From Mesorhizobium sp. (GTDB taxonomy: Bacteria > Pseudomonadota > Alphaproteobacteria > Rhizobiales > Rhizobiaceae), in the NCBI RefSeq assembly GCF_004963255.1, contig NZ_SUGA01000004.1, positions 224,209 through 288,208 of the forward strand: a stretch of 64,000 nucleotides of DNA, in the 5' to 3' direction. Positions 52,291 through 61,076 of the stretch are shown piece by piece. The first letter of the stretch is position 1. Each line of letters begins with the position of its first letter. The notes under the pieces are model-generated. The model did no database searches. It saw only the letters and a program-made list of their open reading frames with translations, and was not told the DNA's origin. The translations under genes and the position numbers were made by a program.

Positions 52291-52373
52291 AAATATGGGG
52301 ATTCATTTCCGCCTGAGCCACGTTCAAGACGCTCCCGGCGCAAATTTTTCCTCTCCGAAGCAGGAGCAGCGTG

Positions 52374-53231
52374 ATGGACAAGCGCGATCTGTCGACTCTC
52401 TTCCGGGAGCGGTTGAAAATGCTCTTGACACGATCCGACCTCAACCAGTCGGCCTTCGCGGCCGCGGTCGGCATCGACCGCTCGGCATTGTCGCAGCTCC
52501 TGTCAGGCGCCTCGACCCGCCTGCCCCGTGCCGAGACGCTTCTCAACATCGCGGCCGAGTTCAAAGTGTCGCTCGACTGGCTGCTGGGCCTCTCCCAGGA
52601 TGAAGGTGTCACCGGCGAGATTAGAGAGAGCCTGGAGATCGAGGAGGCGCCGGACGGTTTTGACCGCACGCTGCTCGCCAAATGGCACGCCGAGGCGGCA
52701 GGCACGAAAATCCGCTACGTGCCGGCAGGCATCCCTGACCTTCTGCGCACCGAGGCGCTGATCGAATATGAGGCCGGCATCACCAACAAGAGCCGTGAGG
52801 CGCAGGCCGGCGAAACGCAATACCGCATCGACTATACAAGGCGGCCGGAGACCGACATGGAGGTCTGCATGCCGCGCCACACGCTGGAGATCTTCGCGCG
52901 CGGTCTCGGCGTCTGGGACCGGTTTCCGGAGGCGGAGCGGCGCAAGCAATTGCTGCACATGGCGGCCCTCCTCGACGACCTTTACCCGACCTTCCGCCTG
53001 TTCCTCTATGACGGACGCATGCGCTATTCGATCCCTTACACGATCTTCGGCCCCTACCGCGCCGCGATCTATGTCGGTGACATGTACCTGGTGTTGAACG
53101 CGACCCAGCCGATCCGCACCCTCACCAGTCATTTCGACAATCTGATCCGCGCAGCCGACATTAATGCGCATGAAGCGGCGAGCTTCGCGCAGAAGCTGGC
53201 CGCGACGTCTTTCCCGTCAGGCTCGGTCTGA
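52374..53231 (+). CDS. XRE-family transcriptional regulator
   Basis: A 285-residue regulator. An XRE helix-turn-helix occupies about residues 5-65 (SDLNQSAFAAAVGIDRSALSQLLSG, LLNIAAEFKVSLDWLLGLSQ). The C-terminal 200 residues form an unrecognised effector domain (YVPAGIPDLLRTEALIEYEAG, MEVCMPRHTLEIFARGLGVWD), probably ligand-binding. AGGAG lies seven bases before the ATG at 52374. It is divergent from the fatty acid desaturase and 158 bases upstream of a methyltransferase gene; either could be its target. Confidence 0.85.
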   Translation: MDKRDLSTLFRERLKMLLTRSDLNQSAFAAAVGIDRSALSQLLSGASTRLPRAETLLNIAAEFKVSLDWLLGLSQDEGVTGEIRESLEIEEAPDGFDRTLLAKWHAEAAGTKIRYVPAGIPDLLRTEALIEYEAGITNKSREAQAGETQYRIDYTRRPETDMEVCMPRHTLEIFARGLGVWDRFPEAERRKQLLHMAALLDDLYPTFRLFLYDGRMRYSIPYTIFGPYRAAIYVGDMYLVLNATQPIRTLTSHFDNLIRAADINAHEAASFAQKLAATSFPSGSV

Positions 53232-53335
53232 GCGCTTGCCTGCCCGGTCGACCACCAATGGTGAGGTCTGCATCGAAATCGATGCCGAGATCAATCCGGC
53301 CTATAAGGTCTTCTCGGCCGCAAACGCGTTGACTG

Positions 53336-53357
53336 GACATAAAGACTTCTTTATATC
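53336..53357. promoter_or_regulatory. Candidate SahR-type operator upstream of the homocysteine methyltransferase gene
   Basis: A palindrome ATAAAGA-CT-TCTTTAT sits at 53339-53354, flanked by GAC and ATC so that the symmetry continues at the outer bases. From memory it resembles sites predicted for SahR, the SAH-responsive regulator of methionine-cycle genes in proteobacteria. It ends 32 bases before the ATG of the betaine/homocysteine methyltransferase gene, a typical place for repression. Confidence 0.45.
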
Positions 53358-53389
53358 GTTATTTGAATTCGAACACGAAAGCCAAAGCC

Positions 53390-54406
53390 ATGACCGCGAC
53401 CAACCCGATTGACGCCCTGCTTGCCGAAAAGGGCGTGCTCCTGGCCGACGGCGCCACCGGCACCAATCTGTTCGCTATGGGTCTCGAGGCCGGCGAAGCA
53501 CCCGAGTTGCTTAATGAGACTTCGCCCGAGACGATTGCCAGCCTGCATCAGAACTTCGTCGATGCCGGCGCCGACATCATCCTGACCAACTCCTTCGGCG
53601 GCACCCGCCACCGGCTCAAGCTGCATAATGCGCAGGATCGCGTGCATGAGCTGAACAAGCGCGCCGCCGAGATCGCCCGCTCCGTCGCCGACAAGGCCGG
53701 CCGCAAGGTGATCGTCGCCGGCTCTGTCGGCCCGACCGGCGAGTTGCTGGTGCCGCTCGGCGCCCTGACCTATGACGATGCCGTTGACGCCTTCGCCGAG
53801 CAGATCGAGGGTCTCAAGGCCGGCGGCGCCGAAGTCGCCTGGATCGAGACCATGTCGGCACCCGACGAGATCCGCGCCGCAGCCGAAGCCGCCATCCGCG
53901 TCGGCCTGCCCTATACCTATACCGGTTCCTTCGACACCGCAGGCCGCACCATGATGGGCCTGCTGCCAAAGGACATCCACGCTGTCGCCGACGGCCTGTC
54001 GCAGGCCCCGCTCGGTGTCGGCGCCAATTGCGGCGTCGGCGCTTCCGACATCCTCGCCTCGCTGCTCGACATGACCGAGGCGAAGCCGGAGGCGACCGTG
54101 ATCGTCAAGGGCAATTGCGGCATTCCGGAATTCCGCGGCAGTGAAATCCACTATTCCGGCACGCCGGAGTTGATGTCCGATTATGTGCGGCTGGCGGTTG
54201 ATGCCGGCGCCAAGATCGTCGGCGGCTGCTGCGGCACCTCCTTCGCCCACCTTGCCGCCATGCGCAAGGCGCTCGACGGCCACACCAAGGCTGAGCGCCC
54301 GACCGTCGAGACGATCGTCGAGCGTATCGGTCCGATGCGCAACAAGACGGCAAGCGCCGGGGACAGCGGCGAAGGCAGGCGCGAACGCAGGCGCAGCCGC
54401 GCCTGA
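53390..54406 (+). CDS. bmt: Betaine--homocysteine S-methyltransferase family protein
   Basis: Homocysteine S-methyltransferase of 338 residues. The barrel start LLADGATGTNLFAMG and the TNSFGGTRHRLKLHN stretch are visible. The zinc ligands are Cys214 (GANCGVG) and Cys280-Cys281 (GGCCGTS). It moves a methyl group, from glycine betaine in the characterised rhizobial Bmt, to homocysteine to form methionine; if betaine is the donor, dimethylglycine is the by-product, and this window encodes a dimethylglycine dehydrogenase-like enzyme at 44715. The ATG at 53390 is chosen over a TTG nine codons earlier. The tail is Arg-rich. Confidence 0.85.
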   Translation: MTATNPIDALLAEKGVLLADGATGTNLFAMGLEAGEAPELLNETSPETIASLHQNFVDAGADIILTNSFGGTRHRLKLHNAQDRVHELNKRAAEIARSVADKAGRKVIVAGSVGPTGELLVPLGALTYDDAVDAFAEQIEGLKAGGAEVAWIETMSAPDEIRAAAEAAIRVGLPYTYTGSFDTAGRTMMGLLPKDIHAVADGLSQAPLGVGANCGVGASDILASLLDMTEAKPEATVIVKGNCGIPEFRGSEIHYSGTPELMSDYVRLAVDAGAKIVGGCCGTSFAHLAAMRKALDGHTKAERPTVETIVERIGPMRNKTASAGDSGEGRRERRRSRA

Positions 54407-54416
54407 CGGGCCCCGA

Positions 54417-54695
54417 TTATTTGCTGTTTTCGGCGTAGCGCGACAGCGCCGTATTGAAATCGACGACGTTCTGGCTGTCGGCGCCCATCGTCATCAGGGT
54501 GCCCGATGCGCCGGGGTCGCTGATCTGTTCCAGCATCACGCGAAAACGGTCGTTGTTGAGCGCCGAAAGCGCAGTGTTGCGAGCCGCATCGACATCGCTC
54601 CTGATGCGCGCCGATTCCGCTGAAGGCGCGGACGATCCCCGGACGGACGCATTGGCCGCCGTCGCGTTCGCATTGCCGATTGTCGTGATATGCAC
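54417..54695 (-). CDS. Small Ala/Asn-rich protein, function unknown
   Basis: A 92-residue protein read from a GTG at 54695 with GAGGGA six bases upstream. The first 35 residues are rich in Ala, Ser and Asn; the rest is predicted helical (RIRSDVDAARNTALSALNND and FNTALSRYAENSK). No signal peptide, membrane helix or family I recognise. It converges on the methyltransferase gene (gap 10 bases). A longer open frame upstream has no ribosome site. Confidence 0.5.
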   Translation of the reverse strand: MHITTIGNANATAANASVRGSSAPSAESARIRSDVDAARNTALSALNNDRFRVMLEQISDPGASGTLMTMGADSQNVVDFNTALSRYAENSK

Positions 54696-54798
54696 TGCTG
54701 GTCCCTCAAATCTATCAGCACTGACTAACAGACGCTGATTGCGATGATGTTCCGGAAAAGCCGCGCAATTTAACGATTGCAAAAAGGCCGACGGGACA

Positions 54799-54884
54799 AT
54801 GCATGTCGCCCAGAAGTGTGCAGCGGTTCTGGGGCAACGACATGCATCAAAAAACCTAAGCGCGTCACAGCGCGACGCGCTTAG
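54799..54884. repeat. Rhizobial palindromic repeat upstream of the small unknown gene
   Basis: A near-perfect inverted repeat: left arm ATGCATGTCGCCCAGAA (54799-54815) and right arm TTCTGGGGCAACGACATGCAT (54827-54847, quoted in part elsewhere), with GTGTGCAGCGG between. A second small hairpin, AAGCGCGTC / GACGCGCTT, follows at 54858-54883. It lies in the 220-base gap before the VWA gene and resembles a dispersed rhizobial repeat family. The second hairpin may end the VWA transcript. Confidence 0.6.
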
Positions 54885-54915
54885 TCCCGCCGGCCTTCGT
54901 TCAATTCGCAACGCC

Positions 54916-57108
54916 CTATTTATTGCCGTCCAGCGATGAGGCCAGACGCACCAGCGACAGGAACTCCGCCCTGTAGCCGAACGGATCGGCGCCCCGCGCG
55001 GCATTGGCGATCTCGGCGATCCGGTCGTAGCCGAAATTCGCCGTTTGGTCCTCGTCGCGCAGCTTCTGCCCGAAAGCCGCTACGGCCACCGAGAAACGCT
55101 GGTCGGCGCCGGCCGCATCGAAGGACTTGACCTCGTTGGCGGCGGTCACCGGCGTGGTGATGAGCTTGGAGACATTCTCGTTCGGCAGCTTGTAGCGGAT
55201 CTTGACGAAGGCATATTCACCGGCGTTGGCGACGCCGCCATTGTCGACCTTGGCCTGGCCGTAGCGCAGCGGATCGACCTGCTCGCCGCCGCTGCCCTTC
55301 GGCGTGATCTCATAGACAGCCGTCACCGAATGGCCGGAGCCGATATCGCCGGCATCGACGCGGTCATTGTTGAAATCCTCGCGCTTGAGCGCCCGGGTCT
55401 CATAGCCGACCAGCCGGTATTCCGAGACCTTGGCCGGATTGAACTCCACCTGGATCTTGACGTCCTTGGCGATGGTGAACAGCGTCGAGGAGGCATCCTC
55501 GACCAGCACCTTCTCGGCTTCGGCCAAAGTGTCGATATAGGCGGCCGTGCCGTTGCCGTTCTGGGCGATGGTCTGCATCATCTGGTCATTGAGATTGCCG
55601 CGCCCGAAACCGAACACCGAGAGGAAGACGCCGGTCTTGCGCTCCCTCTCGATCAGTTGCTTGAGATCGTCGTCATCGGTCTGGCCGACATTGAAGTCGC
55701 CGTCGGTGGCGAGCATCACCCGGTTGACGCCGTCCCTGACGAAGGATTGCTGCGCAAGCTTGTAGGCTTCGCGGATGCCTTCCTCACCGGCCGTCGATCC
55801 ACCGGGCTCGAGATTATCGATGGCCGCCAGGATCTTCTGTTTTTCCGCCGCCTTGGTCGGCATCAGCACCGTGCCGGCATTGCCGGCATAGGTGACGATC
55901 GAGACCGTATCGTCGGGTTTGAGCTTGCTCACCAGCAGGCGGAAGGCGGATTTGAGCAGCGGCAGCTTGTCCGGTTCGTCCATGGAGCCAGAGACGTCGA
56001 TCAGGAAGACCAGATTGGCCTTCGGCTGCTCGGCCGGCCTCACATCGAACCCCTTGATCGCGACATGCATAAGCTTGGTGTGCTCGTTCCACGGCGTCGG
56101 CATGACGGTGACGGTCGAGTTGAACGGCGTCTTGGCCGAATCCGGCCCCTTCCAGTCATAGGGGAAGTAATTGATCATCTCCTCGACCCGGACGGTGTCC
56201 GCGTCGGGCAGGCTGCCCTCCTTCAGCGAGCGCCGGACGAAGGAATAGGAAGCCGTGTCGACATCGATCGAGAAGGTCGAGACCGGATCCTGCGCCGTTT
56301 CATGCACCGGATTGGTCTTGAAGGTCTCGATGCGGTCGCGGTTTTCCTCCTGCGGCGACATCTGATCAGCCGGCATGGGCGCGGGCTGCACCATGAGCTT
56401 GGAATCGGCCATTGCCGGAGGAGATGCCGGAATCGCGGCAGCGACACCGGCCGGTGCCTTGTCGGCCCGCTCCAACGCGTCGGGGCTCCGCTTCGGCGAA
56501 TAGCCCGCAATTTCCCCGGCCACGTCCTTGCCGCCGGTCGCGAGCTGGCCACTCTCGGCTGGCGCAGGTTGCGGGGCGGGCTCGGCTTCGGGCGTTGCCT
56601 CCTGCTTGAGCAGGTTGTCGACCTCGGTCGCCGGCTTGGGCGGCGTTGCCGGCACCGTTTGTGAATTGGTCCGGGTCTCCGCGTCCGCGTCGGTTTTCTT
56701 CGCCTTGGCGGGTGCGGCGGCCAGCGGCTCGTTGATCTCCGGTTGTTCCGGCGCGGGCTTCTGGGCCACCGGCTTGTCGGCCAGCGTCTCGGTGATCTTG
56801 CCGTTGGCTGTAATGACGGCCGGCTGTTCCTTCAGCATCTCGAAAGCGGCGTAGCCGGCGATAGGCAGCGCGACCAGCGCGGTGATGGCCGGCGTGGCAA
56901 TGAGTTTCCGTTGCATGATGTCTCTCCAGAGCTTTTGTGCTCGCTCCGTGAGACGAAGGCCTGCGGACGTTCCTTGGGAGGCCGTCGATTTTTTTCCATC
57001 GAGGTCGAACGCCTGCATTGCGGCGGCCATCGCACGCGCCTTCGCTTCGCCGTCCGGCGCAGGTATTGCGAGATCGCGCAGCCTTTCGAGTTCGTTGTCG
57101 TCGACCAT
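54916..57108 (-). CDS. Membrane-anchored von Willebrand factor A protein (YfbK-like)
   Basis: A 730-residue protein. A short cytoplasmic N-terminus is followed by one membrane helix (ATPAITALVALPIAGYAAF, about 70-92) and a long Pro/Ala/Glu linker. The YfbK-type N-domain (FSIDVDTASYSFVRRSL, VRVEEMINYFPYDW) precedes the VWA domain with a MIDAS motif DVSGSM near residue 370 and VMLATDGDFNVGQTDDDDL. A YfbK C-terminal domain follows. The start overlaps the sigma factor stop (57111-57113), so they are co-translated. The cytoplasmic tail with an ECF partner suggests an anti-sigma or signal role, which is inference. Confidence 0.88.
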   Translation of the reverse strand: MVDDNELERLRDLAIPAPDGEAKARAMAAAMQAFDLDGKKSTASQGTSAGLRLTERAQKLWRDIMQRKLIATPAITALVALPIAGYAAFEMLKEQPAVITANGKITETLADKPVAQKPAPEQPEINEPLAAAPAKAKKTDADAETRTNSQTVPATPPKPATEVDNLLKQEATPEAEPAPQPAPAESGQLATGGKDVAGEIAGYSPKRSPDALERADKAPAGVAAAIPASPPAMADSKLMVQPAPMPADQMSPQEENRDRIETFKTNPVHETAQDPVSTFSIDVDTASYSFVRRSLKEGSLPDADTVRVEEMINYFPYDWKGPDSAKTPFNSTVTVMPTPWNEHTKLMHVAIKGFDVRPAEQPKANLVFLIDVSGSMDEPDKLPLLKSAFRLLVSKLKPDDTVSIVTYAGNAGTVLMPTKAAEKQKILAAIDNLEPGGSTAGEEGIREAYKLAQQSFVRDGVNRVMLATDGDFNVGQTDDDDLKQLIERERKTGVFLSVFGFGRGNLNDQMMQTIAQNGNGTAAYIDTLAEAEKVLVEDASSTLFTIAKDVKIQVEFNPAKVSEYRLVGYETRALKREDFNNDRVDAGDIGSGHSVTAVYEITPKGSGGEQVDPLRYGQAKVDNGGVANAGEYAFVKIRYKLPNENVSKLITTPVTAANEVKSFDAAGADQRFSVAVAAFGQKLRDEDQTANFGYDRIAEIANAARGADPFGYRAEFLSLVRLASSLDGNK

Positions 57109-57110
57109 GG

Positions 57111-57668
57111 TCACACTTCCCCGGCTGAACGCATCAGCACCTTCAGCCGTTTCTTCGCTTCATGGATGTGCCAGGAAACCGTTGTCTCCGAGATCGCCAT
57201 CACCTCCGCCGCCGCCGCGTGGTTGAGACCTTCGCCATAGACGAGCAGCACCGCATCGCGCTGCTTGTCGGGCAGCAGCCGCACCGCCGTCCACAACGCC
57301 TCGGCGGGATCGTCCGCCGGCACCTCGCCCGCGATCGACGCATAGGCGCCATAGGCATCGGCCTTGGCGGTATCGCGGGCGCGCTTGCGCATCATGTCGC
57401 GCGAAGCATTCAGCGTCATGGCATAGAGCCATGTCGTGAAGGCGCCATTGCCCTGATAGTCGCGGATCGCGCGGCCGAGCCGCACGCAGACATCCTGAGC
57501 AATGTCCTCAGCGTCGGCCTTCCTGCCGCACCAGCGATAGGCGGCGCGATAGACGAAGCCATAGTGCCTTTCGAGCAGTTTGCCGAAAGCCCCCCTGTCT
57601 CCGCCCCTGGCCCGCCCGATCAACTCGGCATCGGAGGCTTCGCTGTCGTCCAGCATCATCGCCGTCAT
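57111..57668 (-). CDS. ECF-family RNA polymerase sigma factor
   Basis: Sigma-70 family protein of 185 residues with regions 2 and 4 only. Region 2 has LLERHYGFVYRAAYRWCGRK and AEDIAQDVCVRLGRAI; region 4 has RLLPDKQRDAVLLVYGEGL and AISETTVSWHIHEAKKRLK. It directs polymerase to its own regulon, often including itself. The next gene, a membrane VWA protein, overlaps its stop codon. Such pairs (ECF sigma plus YfbK-like VWA protein) recur in alphaproteobacteria, and the VWA protein's short cytoplasmic tail could hold the sigma factor. Start at 57668; ATGs three and four codons later are possible. Confidence 0.9.
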   Translation of the reverse strand: MTAMMLDDSEASDAELIGRARGGDRGAFGKLLERHYGFVYRAAYRWCGRKADAEDIAQDVCVRLGRAIRDYQGNGAFTTWLYAMTLNASRDMMRKRARDTAKADAYGAYASIAGEVPADDPAEALWTAVRLLPDKQRDAVLLVYGEGLNHAAAAEVMAISETTVSWHIHEAKKRLKVLMRSAGEV

Positions 57669-57770
57669 TTGCCCGTTGGACGAAGGCTAATGACCAATCC
57701 TTGGGGCGATGAAAAGATTTTTTTGCGGCGGCACCATTTCCTATGCGGTGCCCTCTCGGCGATCTGCGGG

Positions 57771-58502
57771 CTACCCCAGCGTCTCTTTGAAAAACGTCGT
57801 CAGCCGCTTCCAATGCCTCTCGGCGCCCGCCTCGTCATAGACGCTGTGATCGGGCACGCACCAGCCATGGCCGACGCCGACATAGTTCTCGATCGTATGG
57901 TCGACCTCTGCCACCCTGAGCGCCTCCGCCAGCCGCGCCGACTGCTCGGGCGGGAAGCTGCCGTCGACGCCGGCGACGCCGACATAGACGCGCGCCTTGA
58001 TCGAAGCCGCCTTGCGATGTGGGCTGTCGGCCGCTTCGCTGGCCAGATTACCGCCATGGAAGCTTGCCGCGGCAACGATCCGGTCCGGATAGCTCGCCGC
58101 CGCGTTCAACGCCCGCGCGCCGCCCATGCAATAGCCGACGACGCCGATCGGTCCGTCAATGCCTTCGGCGGCGAACGCGTCGAGGAAGGCGCTGCCGTCG
58201 CGGATGGTCATGCCCTGCGTCGTACCGCCGCTCAGCATCAACAGCAGGGCCTTGGTCTTTGCCTCGGTGAACGCGGTTTTGGGATCGAACGGGCCATAGG
58301 GCGCATAACGGTAGAAGAGATCGGGCACCAGCACGGCATAGCCATGCCCAGCGAGGCGCTCCGCCATCTGGTCGAGCACCGGACGCGGACCGAAAATATC
58401 CATGTAGAGGATGATTCCGGCCTTGCCCGGCGCGGCTGGACGAAACAGCCGAGCCTTCGCCGTGCCGTCCAGGGTCTTGATCTCGATGTCCCGCTTCGTC
58501 AT
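57771..58502 (-). CDS. Dienelactone hydrolase family protein
   Basis: Alpha/beta hydrolase of 243 residues. The nucleophile is Cys in GVVGYCMGGARAL, as in dienelactone hydrolases; Asp and His are in the C-terminal part (AGVDGSFPPEQ, NYVGVGHGWCVPD). The lid-free compact size fits. Substrates of such enzymes range from dienelactones in aromatic breakdown to small esters; no aromatic pathway genes are near. GGAG lies eight bases before the ATG at 58502, and the upstream 23 codons of the open frame are not part of the family. Confidence 0.9.
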   Translation of the reverse strand: MTKRDIEIKTLDGTAKARLFRPAAPGKAGIILYMDIFGPRPVLDQMAERLAGHGYAVLVPDLFYRYAPYGPFDPKTAFTEAKTKALLLMLSGGTTQGMTIRDGSAFLDAFAAEGIDGPIGVVGYCMGGARALNAAASYPDRIVAAASFHGGNLASEAADSPHRKAASIKARVYVGVAGVDGSFPPEQSARLAEALRVAEVDHTIENYVGVGHGWCVPDHSVYDEAGAERHWKRLTTFFKETLG

Positions 58503-58606
58503 TGCGCGCTCCGCTTGTTGCCACGCGATAGATATCTGCGCCGCCCGCCAGGGCAAGCCACGACATCTCAATGGCGGTCAAGTTTCCGTGCGGTCCGGAA
58601 GAATGT

Positions 58607-59299
58607 CTACACCCCGGCGAACGCCGCCATATGGAAGGCCTGGATATCAGCCGGATAGCGATACTCAGCGCCATAGGGACAGGCGTTGCGGTCGAGGCAG
58701 CCGCCGCTCCGGCAGGGCTCGCCTCGCGGTCCGCGCACATGCGCCAGGCACGCCTGGTGCGCAAAGCCATCCACCGAATAGGCGTCCACCGGACAGGATT
58801 TCAGGCAGGGTTTTTCGACGCATGTGTCGCAAAGATGAATCGCTGCATAAGGTTCTGGAACAGAAATCTCGTCCTCGAACAGCAACGCGCCGCGATAGGC
58901 GTGCCAAAGCCCATACTGAGGATGCATGAGGATGCCGAGCGGCGACGGCCTCAGCCCTTCCGCCCGCATCGCCCATTGCTGGAACGGCAGGTAAGGCCGG
59001 TCTGAAGGCGAAACGGCACGCGCGCCGAATTCCTTCGCCACGCCGCCGATCACCTCGCGCGACCAGCTGTCGAGCGGGTTGGCGATGGGCCGAGGCTGTC
59101 CCTCGAGCCAGCGCTGGAAATATGGCCATGGCGCCGCGCCCGCCTGTCCAACAAGGAGCACCGATTTGGCTGGAAAGCCGGAAAGTCCGGCTGGCGCCAT
59201 CTCATCGTCGCCAAAGCTGAAACCGCTACGCAGGATCAGCCCATTAGCCGCAAGCGCACTCGCGACCTCCTCGAGCCGATCGCGGGAAAAAAAAGTCAT
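58607..59299 (-). CDS. 4Fe-4S ferredoxin-like protein next to the MttB gene
   Basis: A 230-residue protein. The first 135 residues resemble the N-terminal part of QueG-like or corrinoid-linked iron-sulfur proteins (LLVGQAGAAPWPYFQRWLEG). The ferredoxin part has CDTCVEKPCLKSCPVDAY, a normal 4Fe-4S pattern, and a second Cys group farther on (ACLAHVRG, GEPCRSGGCLDRNACPYG). It is 90 bases downstream of an MttB gene on the same strand, so it may be co-transcribed. Electron donation to reactivate an oxidised corrinoid is an attractive guess, as MttB systems need a reductive activator and no RamA-like gene is present here. Confidence 0.75.
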   Translation of the reverse strand: MTFFSRDRLEEVASALAANGLILRSGFSFGDDEMAPAGLSGFPAKSVLLVGQAGAAPWPYFQRWLEGQPRPIANPLDSWSREVIGGVAKEFGARAVSPSDRPYLPFQQWAMRAEGLRPSPLGILMHPQYGLWHAYRGALLFEDEISVPEPYAAIHLCDTCVEKPCLKSCPVDAYSVDGFAHQACLAHVRGPRGEPCRSGGCLDRNACPYGAEYRYPADIQAFHMAAFAGV

Positions 59300-59388
59300 C
59301 CCTTCCGGTCCGGGTCGGAGAACGCGCTCCGCCAGACTTCCTTATGGATGATGTCGGCCACTTTAGCCCGGCCTGAATCGGGCTCCTT

Positions 59389-60963
59389 TCAAGTGAAGGC
59401 GTCGGGCATCGAGGCTTTCTTCTTGGCGATGAAGTCCTTCAGCGCCTCGTCGATGGCCGGATCGAGATGCGGCGCCTCGTAGCTCTCCAGCCAGCGGCGG
59501 GCGAGCTCGTTGGCGCGCTGCGGTGCGGTCTTCTCGCCCTCGGCCAGCCACTGCTCGTAGGAATTGTTGTCGGCGATGTTGGAGCGGTAGAAGGCTGTCT
59601 GGAAATTCGCCTGGGTGTGGTCGCAGCCGAGATAATGGCTGCCCGGACCGACCTGGCGGATGGCGTCCATCGCCTGGCCGTTTTCCGACAGGTCGACGCC
59701 CTCGCAGAATTTCTGCTGCATGCCGAGCTGGTCGATGTCCATCATGAATTTCTCGTAGCAGGAAGCCAGTCCGCCCTCGAGCCAGCCCGCCGAATGCAGC
59801 ACGAAATTGGTGCCGGCAAGGATCGTCGAGTTGAGCGTGTTGGCGCTCTCATAGGCTGCTTGCGCATCCGGAACCTTCGAGGCGCAGAGCGAGCCGCCGG
59901 TGCGGAACGGCAGCCCAAGCCGGCGCGCGAGCTGAGCGGCGCCGTAGGAGACGAGCGAAGGCTCCGGCGTGCCGAAGGTCGGCGCGCCGGACTGCATCGA
60001 GATCGACGAGGCGAAGGTGCCGAACAAAACAGGCGCGCCGGGCCGGATCAACTGCGTGAACGAGGCGCCGGCGAGCACTTCTGCCAGCACCTGCGTCAGT
60101 GTGCCGGCGACCGTCACCGGGCTCATCGCACCGGCCAAAATGAACGGCGTGACGATGCAGGCCTGGTTGTGGCGCGAATAGACTTTCAGCGCACCGAGCA
60201 TCGTCTCGTCGAACACCATCGGCGAGTTGGCGTTGATCAGGCTGGTCAGCACCGTATTGTTCTCGACGAAGTCGTCGCCGAAGACGAGTTTGGCCATCGC
60301 CACCGTATCCTCGGCCCGCTCCGGCGCGGTCACAGAGCCCATGAACGGCTTGTCCGAGTAACGGATATGCGCGTAGATCATGTCGAGGTGGCGCTTGTTG
60401 ACCGGCACGTCGACCGGCTCGCACACCGTGCCGCCTGAATGGTGGATCGACGGCGCCATATAGGCGAGCTTCACGAAATTCTGGAAATCCTCGATCGTCG
60501 CGTAGCGGCGGTTGCCGTCGAGGTCGCGCACGAACGGCGGGCCGTAGACCGGCGCGAACACGGTCGCGTTGCCGCCGATCTGCACCGAGCGGTCCGGATT
60601 GCGCGCATGCTGGGTGTAGATCGAAGGCGCGGTCTTCAAGAGCGAGCGGCAGAGCCCCTTGGGGAAATGCACGCGCTCGCCCTTGACGTCGGCGCCCGCT
60701 TCCTTCCACAGCGCCAGCGCCTCGGCGTCATCGCGAAAGATGATGCCGATCTCTTCCAGCACCGTGTCGGTGTTCTTCTCGATCAGCGCAAGGCCTTCCT
60801 CGTTGAGGACCTCGTAGACGTTGATCTTGCGCTTGATGTAGGTGAGCTGGGTGCCCGGACCGCCGCCCGAACGGGCTGCCCGGCGTGCCGCCGCGCCGCC
60901 GCTGGCGCCGCGACCGCGCCGCCCGCCCGGCGCTTCCTGCTCGACTGCCGCGTTATCGCTCAT
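59389..60963 (-). CDS. MttB-family corrinoid methyltransferase, copy 2
   Basis: A 524-residue MttB superfamily protein with a basic low-complexity N-terminus (about 40 residues) and the TIM barrel: IHHSGGTVCEPVDVPVNKRHL, VTPFILAGAMSPVTVAGTLT, LFGTFASSISMQSGAPTFGT and VLHSAGWLEGGL. There is no internal amber codon, so no pyrrolysine. It is only distantly similar to copy 1 at 43032 and likely differs in substrate. It is divergent from a corrinoid protein gene (61235), its probable methyl acceptor, across 271 bases. AGGAA precedes the ATG. Confidence 0.92.
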   Translation of the reverse strand: MSDNAAVEQEAPGGRRGRGASGGAAARRAARSGGGPGTQLTYIKRKINVYEVLNEEGLALIEKNTDTVLEEIGIIFRDDAEALALWKEAGADVKGERVHFPKGLCRSLLKTAPSIYTQHARNPDRSVQIGGNATVFAPVYGPPFVRDLDGNRRYATIEDFQNFVKLAYMAPSIHHSGGTVCEPVDVPVNKRHLDMIYAHIRYSDKPFMGSVTAPERAEDTVAMAKLVFGDDFVENNTVLTSLINANSPMVFDETMLGALKVYSRHNQACIVTPFILAGAMSPVTVAGTLTQVLAEVLAGASFTQLIRPGAPVLFGTFASSISMQSGAPTFGTPEPSLVSYGAAQLARRLGLPFRTGGSLCASKVPDAQAAYESANTLNSTILAGTNFVLHSAGWLEGGLASCYEKFMMDIDQLGMQQKFCEGVDLSENGQAMDAIRQVGPGSHYLGCDHTQANFQTAFYRSNIADNNSYEQWLAEGEKTAPQRANELARRWLESYEAPHLDPAIDEALKDFIAKKKASMPDAFT

Positions 60964-61076
60964 GATCGTTCTTCCTGTAACTTGGCCTGAATTGGCTGGG
61001 CGGCCCGCCGCTGCCGCCTCTTGCCTGGATCGTAGCCATGCACCCTATTGGAAACGGCCAGCCAGCGCCAACACCT

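Noticed and set aside
52069..52374. 101-codon plus-strand frame across the desaturase start
   Set aside because: Overlaps the desaturase coding region antisense and has no ribosome site; a hydrophobic stretch arises from the desaturase membrane helix region.
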